DNA from: an uncultured Eubacteriales bacterium
Lineage (GTDB): Bacteria; Bacillota; Clostridia; Christensenellales; Aristaeellaceae
NCBI GenBank assembly: GCA_902801165.1
Contig: CADCHI010000007.1
Coordinates: 81,302 to 143,739, forward strand
Direction: 5' to 3'
Length of the DNA: 62,438 nt
Shown here: piece by piece, positions 16,473 to 24,260 of the stretch
Position numbering within the stretch: position 1 is the stretch's first letter
Layout: each line of letters opens with the position of its first letter
The notes under the pieces: model-generated
The model's input: the letters and a program-made list of their open reading frames with translations, nothing else
Told to the model about the DNA's origin: nothing
Database searches by the model: none
Position numbers and translations under genes: made by a program

Positions 16473-16948
16473 ATTGAGAATTAGGATTTAGGAATTAGGA
16501 ATTGGAATAGCTGCTGACGGGAACTCGAGGGTATCATTAATGCATGATAACATCGTGTTGGAAAAGGCAATGGATTTTTCCATTCGCATAGTCAGATTGT
16601 ATCAGTACATGACGACTGAAAAGAAGGAATTTGTGATTTCCAAGCAGCTCCTCCGCAGTGGAACGTCCATAGGCGCTAATATCACCGAAGCCTTGAGCGC
16701 GGTAAGCCGTCGTGATTTCCTGAACAAGATGTACATTGCCTTCAAGGAGTGTTCAGAATCGTTATACTGGATCGAACTCTTGTATAAAACCGAGTATCTG
16801 ACCATGTCCCAGTATCAAAGTATATCCTCGAATTGTACAGAATTGCGCAAACTGTTATCCAGTATTACCAAGACGACCAAGGCGAGATCATGATGTATCG
16901 GCATTGCTGGCTGCAATTCCTAATTCCTCATTCCTGATTTCTAATTCA
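16471..16948 (+). mobile_element. Heptamer-bounded element carrying a four-helix-bundle gene, locus B
   Basis: The left arm is five degenerate heptamers (GAATTGA, GAATTAG, GATTTAG, GAATTAG, GAATTGG; 16471-16505). The right arm is the same unit inverted (AATTCCT, CATTCCT, GATTTCT, AATTC; 16915-16948). Between them is one ORF of 117 aa. The unit starts on the purA stop codon and ends 18 bp before the purB start, as if inserted into a purA-purB operon. Three other heptamer loci in the window have the same arm design but no ORF. Confidence 0.65.
16540..16893 (+). CDS. Four helix bundle protein (S23 / bAvd-like)
   Basis: Small basic helical protein, 117 aa, of the family TIGR02436/PF05635 found inside 23S rRNA intervening sequences and related to the accessory protein Avd of diversity-generating retroelements. 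Family features: KAMDFSIRIVRLYQYM at the start, KQLLRSGTSIGANITEAL in helix 2, DFLNKMYIAFKECSESLYWIELL, and the KLLSSITKT end. The biochemical role of free-standing members is unknown. The composition is clearly more AT-rich than the flanking purA and purB, and inverted heptamer arrays enclose it, both signs of mobility. No reverse transcriptase is nearby. Confidence 0.85.
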   Translation: MHDNIVLEKAMDFSIRIVRLYQYMTTEKKEFVISKQLLRSGTSIGANITEALSAVSRRDFLNKMYIAFKECSESLYWIELLYKTEYLTMSQYQSISSNCTELRKLLSSITKTTKARS

Positions 16949-16966
16949 AAGTGCCTGGAGGTTACC

Positions 16967-18394
16967 ATGAATAAAAGCACCTACGAAACTCCCTTGAACA
17001 GCCGCTACGCGAGCCCGGAGATGCAGTACATCTTCTCCCCCGACAAGAAGTTCACCACCTGGCGCAGGCTGTGGGTGGCCCTGGCCGAGAGCGAGATGGA
17101 ACTGGGCCTGCCGGTCACGCAGGCGCAGGTGGACGAGCTGAAGGCGCACATCGAGGACATCGACTACGAAAACGCCCGCAAGCACGAGCAGCGGGTGCGC
17201 CATGACGTGATGGCCCACGTGCATGCCTACGGCGACGTGTGCCCGAACGCCCGCGGCATTATCCACCTGGGCGCGACGAGCTGCTACGTCACCGACAACG
17301 CGGACATCCTGATGCTGCGCGACGCCCTGACCCTCATCCGCGAAAAGCTGGTGGAGGTCCTGCGCCGCCTGAGGAAGTTCGCCTGGGAGTACAAGGGCCT
17401 GCCCTGCCTGGGCTACACCCACCTGCAGCCCGCGCAGCTGACCACCGTCGGCAAGCGCGCCACGCTGTGGATGCAGGATCTGACCATGGACCTGGACGAG
17501 GTCAACTTCGCCCTGTCTTCCCTCAAGCTGCTGGGCAACCGCGGCGCGACGGGCACGCAGGTCAGCTTCATGGAGCTGTTCGACGGCGACGGCGACAAGG
17601 TGGACGAGCTGGAAAGGCGCATCGCCGAGAAGATGGGCATGGAGGCGGTGTTCGACGTCTCCGGCCAGACCTATCCCCGCAAGCTGGATTCCCGCGTGCT
17701 GGGCTGCCTCTCCGGCATCGCCCAGAGCGCCTACAAGTTCGCCCAGGACCTGCGACTTCTCCAGTCCTTCCGCGAGGTGGAGGAGCCCTTTGAGAAGAGC
17801 CAGATCGGCTCCTCGGCCATGGCCTACAAGCGCAATCCCATGCGCTCCGAGCGCATCTGCGCGCTGTCCCGGCATGTGATGGCCGTCTATCAGGACGCCG
17901 CCATGACCGCCGCCACCCAGTGGTTCGAGCGCACGCTGGACGACTCCGCCAACCGCCGCCTGTCGCTGCCCGAGGCCTTCCTCGCCACCGACGCGGTGCT
18001 GGAGCTGTACGCCAACGTCGCCGACGGCATGGTGGTCTACCCGAAGATGATCGAGAAGCGCGTGATGGAGAATCTGCCCTTCATGGCCACCGAGGACATC
18101 ATCATGGAGTCCGTCAAGAACGGCGGCGACCGCCAGGAGATCCACGAGCGCGTGCGCGTGCACTCCCAGGCCGCGGCCACCCGCATGAAGGCCGAGGGCC
18201 TGGAGAGCGACCTGATGGAGCGCATCGCCGCCGACCCCGCCTTCCCCATCAGCCATGAGGCGCTGACCGCGCTGCTGGCCCCGGAGAAGTACACCGGCCG
18301 CGCCGAGGCGCAGACCGAGCGCTTCCTGACCCACACCGTGGACCCCATCCTGGCGAAATACAACGCCGTGGACATGGGCAAGATAAGCGTATAA
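16967..18394 (+). CDS. purB: Adenylosuccinate lyase
   Basis: Acts twice in purine synthesis: SAICAR to AICAR, and adenylosuccinate to AMP. 475 aa. The fumarase/aspartase superfamily signature is SSAMAYKRNPMRSE with the catalytic serine loop; HLGATSCYVTDNAD and YTHLQPAQLTT carry the catalytic histidines. The frame is open from 16904, but CTGGAGG sits 5 nt before the ATG at 16967 and upstream codons lie in the repeat arm. The pairing with purA is functional; three hairpins follow the stop. Confidence 0.95.
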   Translation: MNKSTYETPLNSRYASPEMQYIFSPDKKFTTWRRLWVALAESEMELGLPVTQAQVDELKAHIEDIDYENARKHEQRVRHDVMAHVHAYGDVCPNARGIIHLGATSCYVTDNADILMLRDALTLIREKLVEVLRRLRKFAWEYKGLPCLGYTHLQPAQLTTVGKRATLWMQDLTMDLDEVNFALSSLKLLGNRGATGTQVSFMELFDGDGDKVDELERRIAEKMGMEAVFDVSGQTYPRKLDSRVLGCLSGIAQSAYKFAQDLRLLQSFREVEEPFEKSQIGSSAMAYKRNPMRSERICALSRHVMAVYQDAAMTAATQWFERTLDDSANRRLSLPEAFLATDAVLELYANVADGMVVYPKMIEKRVMENLPFMATEDIIMESVKNGGDRQEIHERVRVHSQAAATRMKAEGLESDLMERIAADPAFPISHEALTALLAPEKYTGRAEAQTERFLTHTVDPILAKYNAVDMGKISV

Positions 18395-18399
18395 CGATC

Positions 18400-18511
18400 G
18401 TCGGCACGTTCCGTTGGAACCCGCCGACCCGGAAAACGTTCCGTTTTCCCAATCTGCAAAATTCCAACAAGCACTCCCGGGAACCGCGCGACTCAGCCGC
18501 GCGGTTCCCGG
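18400..18511 (+). terminator. Three consecutive hairpins between purB and the ROK gene
   Basis: Hairpin 1 pairs GTCGGC with GCCGAC (18400-18428) with inner GTTCC/GGAAC. Hairpin 2 is GGAAAACG/CGTTTTCC (18431-18449). Hairpin 3 is a 14-bp stem CCGGGAACCGCGCG with its complement (18477-18511). None has a T-tract, so termination is uncertain. Confidence 0.45.
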
Positions 18512-18545
18512 CCGCAAATATAACAAACACAAGGGAGGTCAAAGC

Positions 18546-19499
18546 ATGCGCAATTACGCCATCGGCATCGACGTGGGCGGAACCCAGATCAAACTCGGCC
18601 TGTTCGATGAGAACATGCAGCTGCTCTCGGAGCAGCGCTTCCTGACGGACAAGGACAGCACCGCCGTCGAATTGATGAACTTCCTGGACCAGCAGGTGCG
18701 CGCCATGGTGGAGCGGACCGGACTGACGCTGAAGGATATCCGGGGCGTCGGCGCGGCCTTCCCCTCCTCCATCGACACCAAGCGGGGCGTCGCGCTGGAG
18801 AGCAGCAACATCGTGCTGCTGAACGACCAGCCCGTCCGCGACATGCTCCAGCAGCGCCTGGAGCTGCCCGTCTACGTGGACAACGACGGCAACGTGGCCG
18901 CCCTGGCGGAGCACCGCTACGGCGCGGGCCGGGGCTATGACGACATGATCTACGCCACGCTGGCCACCGGCATCGGTGGCGGCCTGATCCTCAACGGCAA
19001 GCTCTACCACGGCATGCACGGCATGGCGGGCGAGATCGGGCACATGTTCATCTCTGATTCCACCGGCTATCCCTGCGCCTGCGGCGTCATCGGCTGCGTG
19101 CACTCCATCTGCTCCGGCGTCTACATGGCCCGCTACGCCATGGACCGCATCAAGGAGGGCGAGGAGAGCCGCATTCTGGACTACGCCGGCACCGTGGCCA
19201 ACATCGACATGGTGGCCGTGGGCCGCGCCCTGCAGATGAATGATCCCCTGGCCCTGGAGGTGGTCAACCGCGGCGCGGAGTACCTGGGCCGCATGTTCCA
19301 CAGCCTGAACCAGATCTTCGACATCAACATCTTCGTCTATGGCGGCGGCATCACCAACCTGGGCCACCGGTTCACGGACCGCATGATCGCCTCCTACCGC
19401 CACCACTCCCTGATCGATCAGCTGTATCCCGCCAAGTTCCTGCCCGCCGAGCTGGGCGAGCGCGCGGAGATCATCGGCGCGGCGCTGCTGGTGCCGTGA
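18546..19499 (+). CDS. ROK family sugar kinase (glucokinase-like)
   Basis: Cytoplasmic kinase, 317 aa. The ATP-binding motif GIDVGGTQIKLGLFDEN, the sugar-binding DNDGNVAALAEHRYG, and GLATGIGGGLI-type glycine loop (here LATGIGGGLILNGKL) are present. The ROK zinc motif appears as GEIGHMFISDSTGYPCACGVIGC; after GC most ROK kinases have xE, but here it is VH. GGGAGG precedes the ATG at 18546. A glucokinase, N-acetylmannosamine kinase or other hexokinase are all possible; no DNA-binding domain is attached, so it is not a ROK repressor. Confidence 0.88.
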   Translation: MRNYAIGIDVGGTQIKLGLFDENMQLLSEQRFLTDKDSTAVELMNFLDQQVRAMVERTGLTLKDIRGVGAAFPSSIDTKRGVALESSNIVLLNDQPVRDMLQQRLELPVYVDNDGNVAALAEHRYGAGRGYDDMIYATLATGIGGGLILNGKLYHGMHGMAGEIGHMFISDSTGYPCACGVIGCVHSICSGVYMARYAMDRIKEGEESRILDYAGTVANIDMVAVGRALQMNDPLALEVVNRGAEYLGRMFHSLNQIFDINIFVYGGGITNLGHRFTDRMIASYRHHSLIDQLYPAKFLPAELGERAEIIGAALLVP

Positions 19500-19632
19500 T
19501 CGGGAAATCATTGGAGTGACCGCGCTTCACCCGGGTGACGACATGCCCCGCCGGGAGACCGCCTCCCGCGAAGAAGTCTAACACGACTACGCCGGCGCGG
19601 GGCCCTTCCCCGACGCCTGAAAGGAGGGCGAC

Positions 19633-20445
19633 TTGAACCAGCTGTTTTCCAAGCCGGACTGGTACTGCGCCCCCTGCGGAAGCCTGTGGGCCGGGATCAC
19701 CGAACAGACCATCCCCGGCATGCCGGCCTTCATGAGGGGCCTGCGGGTGATGTTCGCCGCCGACTTCCACGTCCTCGACCGCACCACGGACGGCGAAATC
19801 GAGGCCCTGGTCGATCGGATGGCCTCCAAGAAGCCCGACCTTCTCCTCCTCGGCGGCGACTACGGCGACACCGCCCCGCTGTCGGAGCGCCTGTTCGCCG
19901 CGCTGGCCCGGCTGCGCCCGCCCCTGGGCGCCTATGGGGTCATCGGCAACAACGACGCCGAGGCCTGGCGGGGCCGCCTGCGGGACCTGCGCCGCACCAT
20001 GGCCCACGCGGGCTGCAAGCTGCTGGTCAACCAATCCGCCCGCCTGGAAGTCGACGGCGGCACGCTGTACATCGGCGGTGTGGACGAATGCCTCTACGGC
20101 AGGCCCGACGCCAGGGGGCTCTATCCCGAGCGCCCCGCGCCCGACGCCTGCCGCATCCTGCTGAGCCACTACGCCCGGGTGCCGGAGAATCCGCCGGAGC
20201 TGGTGCTCAGCGGTCACACCCACGGCGGCCAGTTCAACCTGCTGGGCGTCACGCCCTTCACCATCGGCTTCGAGCGCCTGTGCAACTCCCGGCACACCCG
20301 CCGCCGCGTGGCCTCCCAGGCCATCGCGGGACTGCGGGAAACCGGCGGTACAAAGCTGCTGGTCACCAAGGGCATCGGCGCCAGCCGCATCCAGCTGCGC
20401 GTCGGCGTGCGGCCGGAGATCAACCTGCTGCGCTTCGAGCCGTGA
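19633..20445 (+). CDS. Metallophosphoesterase, YkuE/YaeI-like
   Basis: Calcineurin-type phosphoesterase, 270 aa. Metal-binding motifs in order: FAADFHVLD, LLGGDYGD, VIGNNDAE, and the C-terminal GHTHGGQFNL. Start is a TTG at 19633 with AAGGAGGG 4-5 nt upstream. No transmembrane helix is visible, unlike many YaeI proteins. Substrate is unknown; relatives act on lipid or nucleotide phosphates. It stands alone, followed by 180 bp of non-coding DNA and an RNA gene. Confidence 0.85.
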   Translation: MNQLFSKPDWYCAPCGSLWAGITEQTIPGMPAFMRGLRVMFAADFHVLDRTTDGEIEALVDRMASKKPDLLLLGGDYGDTAPLSERLFAALARLRPPLGAYGVIGNNDAEAWRGRLRDLRRTMAHAGCKLLVNQSARLEVDGGTLYIGGVDECLYGRPDARGLYPERPAPDACRILLSHYARVPENPPELVLSGHTHGGQFNLLGVTPFTIGFERLCNSRHTRRRVASQAIAGLRETGGTKLLVTKGIGASRIQLRVGVRPEINLLRFEP

Positions 20446-20628
20446 CGGCGCGCCTTCGCCCTCCGAAGCGAACCGTGCAGCCGGCCAAGCGAAGGCCTCT
20501 TGAAGCCTTCCCGCCCTGAATATGCGCAGACTTTGCCCCTGTCCCGGCGTTGCCTTTGCGCGAACTTTGCAGACCTCGGTCGGCATTTGTGCATGTTAAA
20601 TAAAAAGCACGAAATTTGCAAAAGGCCA

Positions 20629-20657
20629 TTGACTTTGCCCTGTGCAGCGGCTATAAT
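20629..20657 (+). promoter_or_regulatory. Promoter of the non-coding RNA
   Basis: TTGACT (20629-20634), 17 bp, TATAAT (20652-20657). No reading frame with a ribosome-binding site follows before the terminator at about 20903. Confidence 0.75.
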
Positions 20658-20663
20658 AAAGAC

Positions 20664-20903
20664 AGTTCAAGGCGATGTGCCGAGAACGACAAACCGGTCA
20701 ATATCCTGTGGTGTGCGTTAGTCAATGCTTTTACCCACAGATTCATAAAAGGATTCCGGGTCGGTATGCAGATGCCAAGCCTCCTTCGCAGTGGAAGGCA
20801 GCAAGCAGCCGCAGGTCTCCGCCCTGCCTGAGCGGCGGGTGAAAAAGCAGCGACAGACGGCATTTACGGGATATCTTAGGAGCTCGCGAGGGCTCCCTTT
20901 TTT
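20664..20903 (+). ncRNA. Structured non-coding RNA of about 240 nt, family not identified (6S-like?)
   Basis: It is bounded by a near-consensus promoter and by a terminator (GGAGC stem, then six T at 20898-20903). Foldable parts include a long hairpin, CCGG..ATCCTGTGG with CCACA..GGAT.CCGG (about 20694-20767), then GCCTCC/GGAAGGC and GCCGC/GCGGC. The 5' block GATGTGCCG can pair partly with CGGCATTTAC near the 3' end, giving the closed rod expected of 6S RNA. It lacks the SRP core (GGTCCGGAAGGAAGCAG), the RNase P cores and the tmRNA ends. 6S is a guess. Confidence 0.6.
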
Positions 20904-20992
20904 ATGCCTTTTTCGCCCTCCACCCAGTTTATTCCGCCACTCGCCTGCGTATATATTCCTGTCGGAATCCTTTTCATCGGAGGTCCTGCCCC

Positions 20993-21805
20993 GTGACCAA
21001 TTCCCAGCGCGCCGCGGCGGGCGGCGAAGCGCTCCGGCGCATCCCCCTGCAGCGCATCCGTCCCAACCCGGCCCAGCCCCGCCGCAGCTTTCCGCAGGAG
21101 TCCATCGACAGCCTCGCTGACTCAATCCGCCTCCACGGGCTGCTCTCGCCGCTGCTGGTGCGTCCCTGCGTCGACGGCCAGTTCCAGCTGATCGCCGGGG
21201 AGCGCCGCCTGCGGGCCCTGCGGCAGCTCGGCGCGTCCCGGGCGGACGCCCTGGTGCTGGCCGGGGGCGAGTGCGACTGCGCCTTGATCGCCCTGGTGGA
21301 AAACCTCCAGCGGGAGGACCTGCACTTCCTGGACGTGGCCGCGGCCTGCCGCCGAATCCTGGACCGGCACCCCATCACCCAGGAGCGGCTGGCCCTCAGC
21401 TTGTCCTGCAGCCCATCGGCCCTGGCGAACCGCCTGCGGCTGCTGAAGCTGCCCGAGGCCGTCCAGGCGGCGGTGCGCCGGGGCGGCCTGAGCGAGCGGC
21501 ACGCCCGGGCGCTGCTGAAGCTGCCCCGGGAGGCCGACCAGCTGGCCCTGGCGCTGCGTGCCGCGGAGGCGCACATGAGCGTCAAGCAGCTGGAGGCCTG
21601 CGTGGAGCAACGACTGAACCCCGCCGCCCCCGCACCGAAGCCCGGTCCCCTGCTGCGGGACAACCGCATCGTCATCAACGCGCTGATGGACACCGTGCGC
21701 CAGCTGACCCGCATCGGCGTGCCGGTGGTCAGCCGCGTGCAGGAAGGCGCGGACTATGTCGAGGTGATCGTCCGCATCCCCGCCGCCAAGGGCCCGGAAA
21801 AATAA
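20993..21805 (+). CDS. ParB/Spo0J/Noc family DNA-binding protein
   Basis: CTP-dependent DNA-clamp protein family, 270 aa. Starts at GTG 20993 after CGGAGG. The N-terminal CTPase motifs are GERRLRALRQLGA and ENLQREDLHF. The central helix-turn-helix (ITQERLALSLSCSPSALANRL) and dimerising C-terminus follow. No parA lies beside it, so it is either a nucleoid-occlusion Noc-like protein or an orphan ParB. Located between the non-coding RNA and, on the other strand, the murB-whiA-crh operon. Confidence 0.88.
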   Translation: MTNSQRAAAGGEALRRIPLQRIRPNPAQPRRSFPQESIDSLADSIRLHGLLSPLLVRPCVDGQFQLIAGERRLRALRQLGASRADALVLAGGECDCALIALVENLQREDLHFLDVAAACRRILDRHPITQERLALSLSCSPSALANRLRLLKLPEAVQAAVRRGGLSERHARALLKLPREADQLALALRAAEAHMSVKQLEACVEQRLNPAAPAPKPGPLLRDNRIVINALMDTVRQLTRIGVPVVSRVQEGADYVEVIVRIPAAKGPEK

Positions 21806-21828
21806 AAGGGACGGATTGCTCCGTCCCC
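21797..21828 (-). terminator. Intrinsic terminator of the murB-whiA-HPr operon
   Basis: The stem GGGACGGA/TCCGTCCC (21808-21827) is followed, on the minus strand, by TTTTATTTTT. It lies just past the HPr-like stop and overlaps the end of the convergent parB. Confidence 0.75.
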
Positions 21829-21853
21829 TCCGATTCCATTCTGCTTTTCCGTC

Positions 21854-22117
21854 TCAGCCGTCGCATCGGCCCGCCAGCACCGCCGCCGCCGACTCCATGG
21901 CGGCCTGCTCGTCCTCGCCCTCGGCGATGACGCCGACCGTCGTGCCCCTGGCGCATTCCACCGACAGTATGCCGATCAGCGAGTCCAACAGCACCCGCTT
22001 GCCGCCGCACTCCATCAGCAGCTTCGCCCGATGGCGCTCCGCTACCTGGGCCAGCCTCGCCGCGATCTCCGGCGTCAGATTATCGCCGCACTGAAACACT
22101 ACCTCCGTGCGCACCAT
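21854..22117 (-). CDS. HPr-like protein lacking the phospho-histidine (Crh-like)
   Basis: 87-aa HPr-fold protein. Aligned to HPr, the catalytic His15 is Thr15 and Arg17 is Glu17 (CGDNLTPEIAARL in place of SGIHARPATVL), so it cannot carry phosphate for PTS transport. The regulatory Ser46 is kept at exactly position 46 (LDSLIGILS). This is the logic of Bacillus Crh, which has Gln15 and is phosphorylated only on Ser46 by HPr kinase to act with CcpA. Crh also lies directly downstream of whiA, as here. Start ATG 22117 after GGGGGAGAG. Probably a carbon-regulation adaptor (inference). Confidence 0.85.
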   Translation of the reverse strand: MVRTEVVFQCGDNLTPEIAARLAQVAERHRAKLLMECGGKRVLLDSLIGILSVECARGTTVGVIAEGEDEQAAMESAAAVLAGRCDG

Positions 22118-22190
22118 GCCTGTTCTCTCCCCCAACTCATCTCTTTCGGTATATCGGGACCGGCATCCGCCGAGCAAAACGCGGATGGTC

Positions 22191-23147
22191 CTACAGCTTC
22201 ACCTCGTCGCCGCAGCGCAGCTTCTCGGCGATGTCGGCGAGCCTGCGCAGCCTCGCGCTGACGCCGGACTTGCCCAGCGGCGGGTCCATCAGCTCCCCGA
22301 GGTCGGCCAGCGAGGTCTCCGGGTTGTTGGCCCGCACAAAGGCCATCTCCCGCAGCGGCTTCGGCAGCTTGTCCAGTCCGATCTCCGCGTCTATGTAGTG
22401 GATGTCCCGGATCAGCGCCTCGGCGGCCCCCATCACGCGATTGATGTTGAAGCTGTCGCAGTTCATCTGCCGGTTCACCCGGTTGCTGACTTCCTTCTTC
22501 ACCCGCACGTTCTCAAAGGCCATCATGGCGCTGCCCGCGCCCATCAGCGAAAGCGCGTCGCTGATGGCCTCGGCCCGCTTCAAGTATACCACATATTTGG
22601 ATTTTCTGCACCTGTTTTTAACTTCGATTTCAAAATAATTCAGCTGGTCGGCGATGAACGCCGCCAGGCCCTCCGTCGGCGCGGAGAACTCGATGTGGGC
22701 GTCCTTTTCGGGATTGCTCGCCGCGCCGCACATCAGGAAGGCCGCCCGCAGGAAGGACTTCCGGCAGCAGGCAAAGCGCACCGTCTCCTCCAGGGGCAGC
22801 TGGCGCACGCCAAACAGGGCGGATTCGTCCAGCAGGCCCAGCTTGTCCAGCAGCCCCGCGGCTTCCTCTTCCGGCATCGCCAGCTGGTAGCGGGTCTGGT
22901 TGTTCAGCCCGTCGCCGGTGATGGTTCGGATCTGCCCGACGACGCCCCAGAACTGCTTCACCATGCCGAAATAGCGGCGCACCGTAGGGGCCTCCGCCGA
23001 GGTGATGGTCACCGCATAGCGGTTCCGCCCCCGCCAGGCGATGCCGCCGCCGCACAGCAGCGCGGCCGTCAGCTCGCTGCAGGCGCAGCAGGGCTCCCCC
23101 ACCGGCACGCGGGCCAGTTCGCCCCGGACATCCGACGCAAAAGACAT
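22191..23147 (-). CDS. whiA: DNA-binding protein WhiA
   Basis: 318 aa. WhiA has an N-terminal LAGLIDADG-like homing-endonuclease fold without nuclease activity and a C-terminal helix-turn-helix; in Firmicutes it affects cell division and chromosome segregation. Visible here: MSFASDVRGELARV start, CCACSELTAALLCGGG, RAAFLMCGAASNPEKD, and the C-terminal LADLGELMDPPLGKSGVSARLRRL. Start ATG 23147 lies one base after the murB stop, with GGGAGAGG upstream. In most Clostridia rapZ and yvcK stand between murB and whiA; they are absent here. Confidence 0.93.
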   Translation of the reverse strand: MSFASDVRGELARVPVGEPCCACSELTAALLCGGGIAWRGRNRYAVTITSAEAPTVRRYFGMVKQFWGVVGQIRTITGDGLNNQTRYQLAMPEEEAAGLLDKLGLLDESALFGVRQLPLEETVRFACCRKSFLRAAFLMCGAASNPEKDAHIEFSAPTEGLAAFIADQLNYFEIEVKNRCRKSKYVVYLKRAEAISDALSLMGAGSAMMAFENVRVKKEVSNRVNRQMNCDSFNINRVMGAAEALIRDIHYIDAEIGLDKLPKPLREMAFVRANNPETSLADLGELMDPPLGKSGVSARLRRLADIAEKLRCGDEVKL

Positions 23148-23148
23148 G

Positions 23149-24054
23149 TCAATCCTCTCCCAGTATGCGCACCTCGGTCTCCAGGCGCACGCCAAAGCGC
23201 GCCTCCACCGCGTCCTGAACTCTTTCGATCAGCGCCAGGACGTCCGACGCCGTCGCGCCGCCGGCGTTCACGATGAACCCGGCGTGCTTCTCACTGACCT
23301 GCGCCCCGCCGACAGCGAGGCCCTTCAGGCCGCTCTGCTCGATCAGCGCCCCGGCGAAGTAGCCCTCCGGGCGCTTGAAGGTGCTGCCGGCGCTGGGGAA
23401 GTTCAGCGGCTGCTTGTCCCGGCGGCGAGCGTTCAGCTCCCGCATGCGCGCCGCGATCGCCTCCGGGTCGTCCGGCGTCAGCATGAACCGCGCGGACAGC
23501 ACGATGCCGCCCTCCCTCAGGGGCAGGCTGGTGCGATAGCCCATCTGCATCACGTCCTTCGTCAGCGTGCGGACCTCGCCGTTCAGATACACCTGGGCGT
23601 CCACCAGGCAGTCCGCCAGCTGGCCGCCGTAAGCCCCCGCGTTCATGGCGCAGCCGCCCCCCAGCGTGCCGGGAATGCCGGAGGCGAACTCCAGCCCCGA
23701 CAGGCCGCTGGCCTGGGCGTAGGCCGCCACCCGGGCCAGGGAGGCCCCCGCCCAGGCCGTGAGCACGTTCTCCGTCCGGGCGATGGCCGCCATGCCCTCG
23801 CCAATGGCGATCACCAGGCCGCGAATGCCGCCGTCCCGCACCACCAGGTTGGAGCCGTTGCCGATCACGACCACCGGCACGCCCGCGGCCTTCGCCGCCT
23901 CCAGCGCGCCGATCAGCTGCTCCTCGCCCTCCGGCAGGAACAGCACGTCCGCCGGTCCGCCCACGCGGAAGGTGGTGTGCTTCGACATGGGCTCGTTTTG
24001 CAATATCTGATCCTCGCGTGCGATGGCACGCAGCGATTCGAGAAGATTGATCAT
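23149..24054 (-). CDS. murB: UDP-N-acetylenolpyruvoylglucosamine reductase
   Basis: FAD enzyme that makes UDP-MurNAc for peptidoglycan; 301 aa. FAD-binding features are NEPMSKHTTFRVGGPADVL and VIGNGSNLVVRDGG; the active-site region has SGIPGTLGGGCAMNAGAYG, the proton-donating Ser in PSAGSTFKRPEG, and the C-terminal Glu in ETEVRILGED. Start ATG 24054 follows GAGGTG. It heads a three-gene operon with whiA and the Crh-like gene. A palindromic repeat block begins 11 bp upstream of the start. Confidence 0.95.
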   Translation of the reverse strand: MINLLESLRAIAREDQILQNEPMSKHTTFRVGGPADVLFLPEGEEQLIGALEAAKAAGVPVVVIGNGSNLVVRDGGIRGLVIAIGEGMAAIARTENVLTAWAGASLARVAAYAQASGLSGLEFASGIPGTLGGGCAMNAGAYGGQLADCLVDAQVYLNGEVRTLTKDVMQMGYRTSLPLREGGIVLSARFMLTPDDPEAIAARMRELNARRRDKQPLNFPSAGSTFKRPEGYFAGALIEQSGLKGLAVGGAQVSEKHAGFIVNAGGATASDVLALIERVQDAVEARFGVRLETEVRILGED

Positions 24055-24064
24055 AATATAAACA

Positions 24065-24122
24065 CCTCATCCGTCTCGCGCCTTGCGCGATCCACCTTCC
24101 CCTGAAGGGGAAGGCTTTTGGT
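24065..24122. repeat. Short CTCATCCGTC / CCTTCCCC palindromic repeat
   Basis: CCTCATCCGTC (24065-24075) is followed by a short GCGC hairpin and by CCTTCCCCTGAAGGGGAAGG (24095-24114). The same blocks recur in the larger element at 24261-24485. It sits in the murB leader region. Confidence 0.6.
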
Positions 24123-24260
24123 TCCCTCAACATTAAAAAGATACTATATAGTTCTATGATAAATTGGAATTTGCGAAGCTGCGCCTGGAGGCAATTGCTG
24201 CCGCACTTTTGGTATCCGACGGGTCGGCCAACAAACAGCCTCCCGTCGGTGTTGGCGGAA

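Noticed and set aside
16540-16893. Diversity-generating retroelement suggested by the bAvd-like protein
   Set aside because: No reverse transcriptase, template repeat or variable repeat pair is present nearby.
20664-20903. SRP RNA (ffs) call, suggested by GGAAGGCAGCAAGCAGCC
   Set aside because: The invariant SRP core GGTCCGGAAGGAAGCAG is absent and the symmetric and asymmetric loops cannot be formed around the GGAA.
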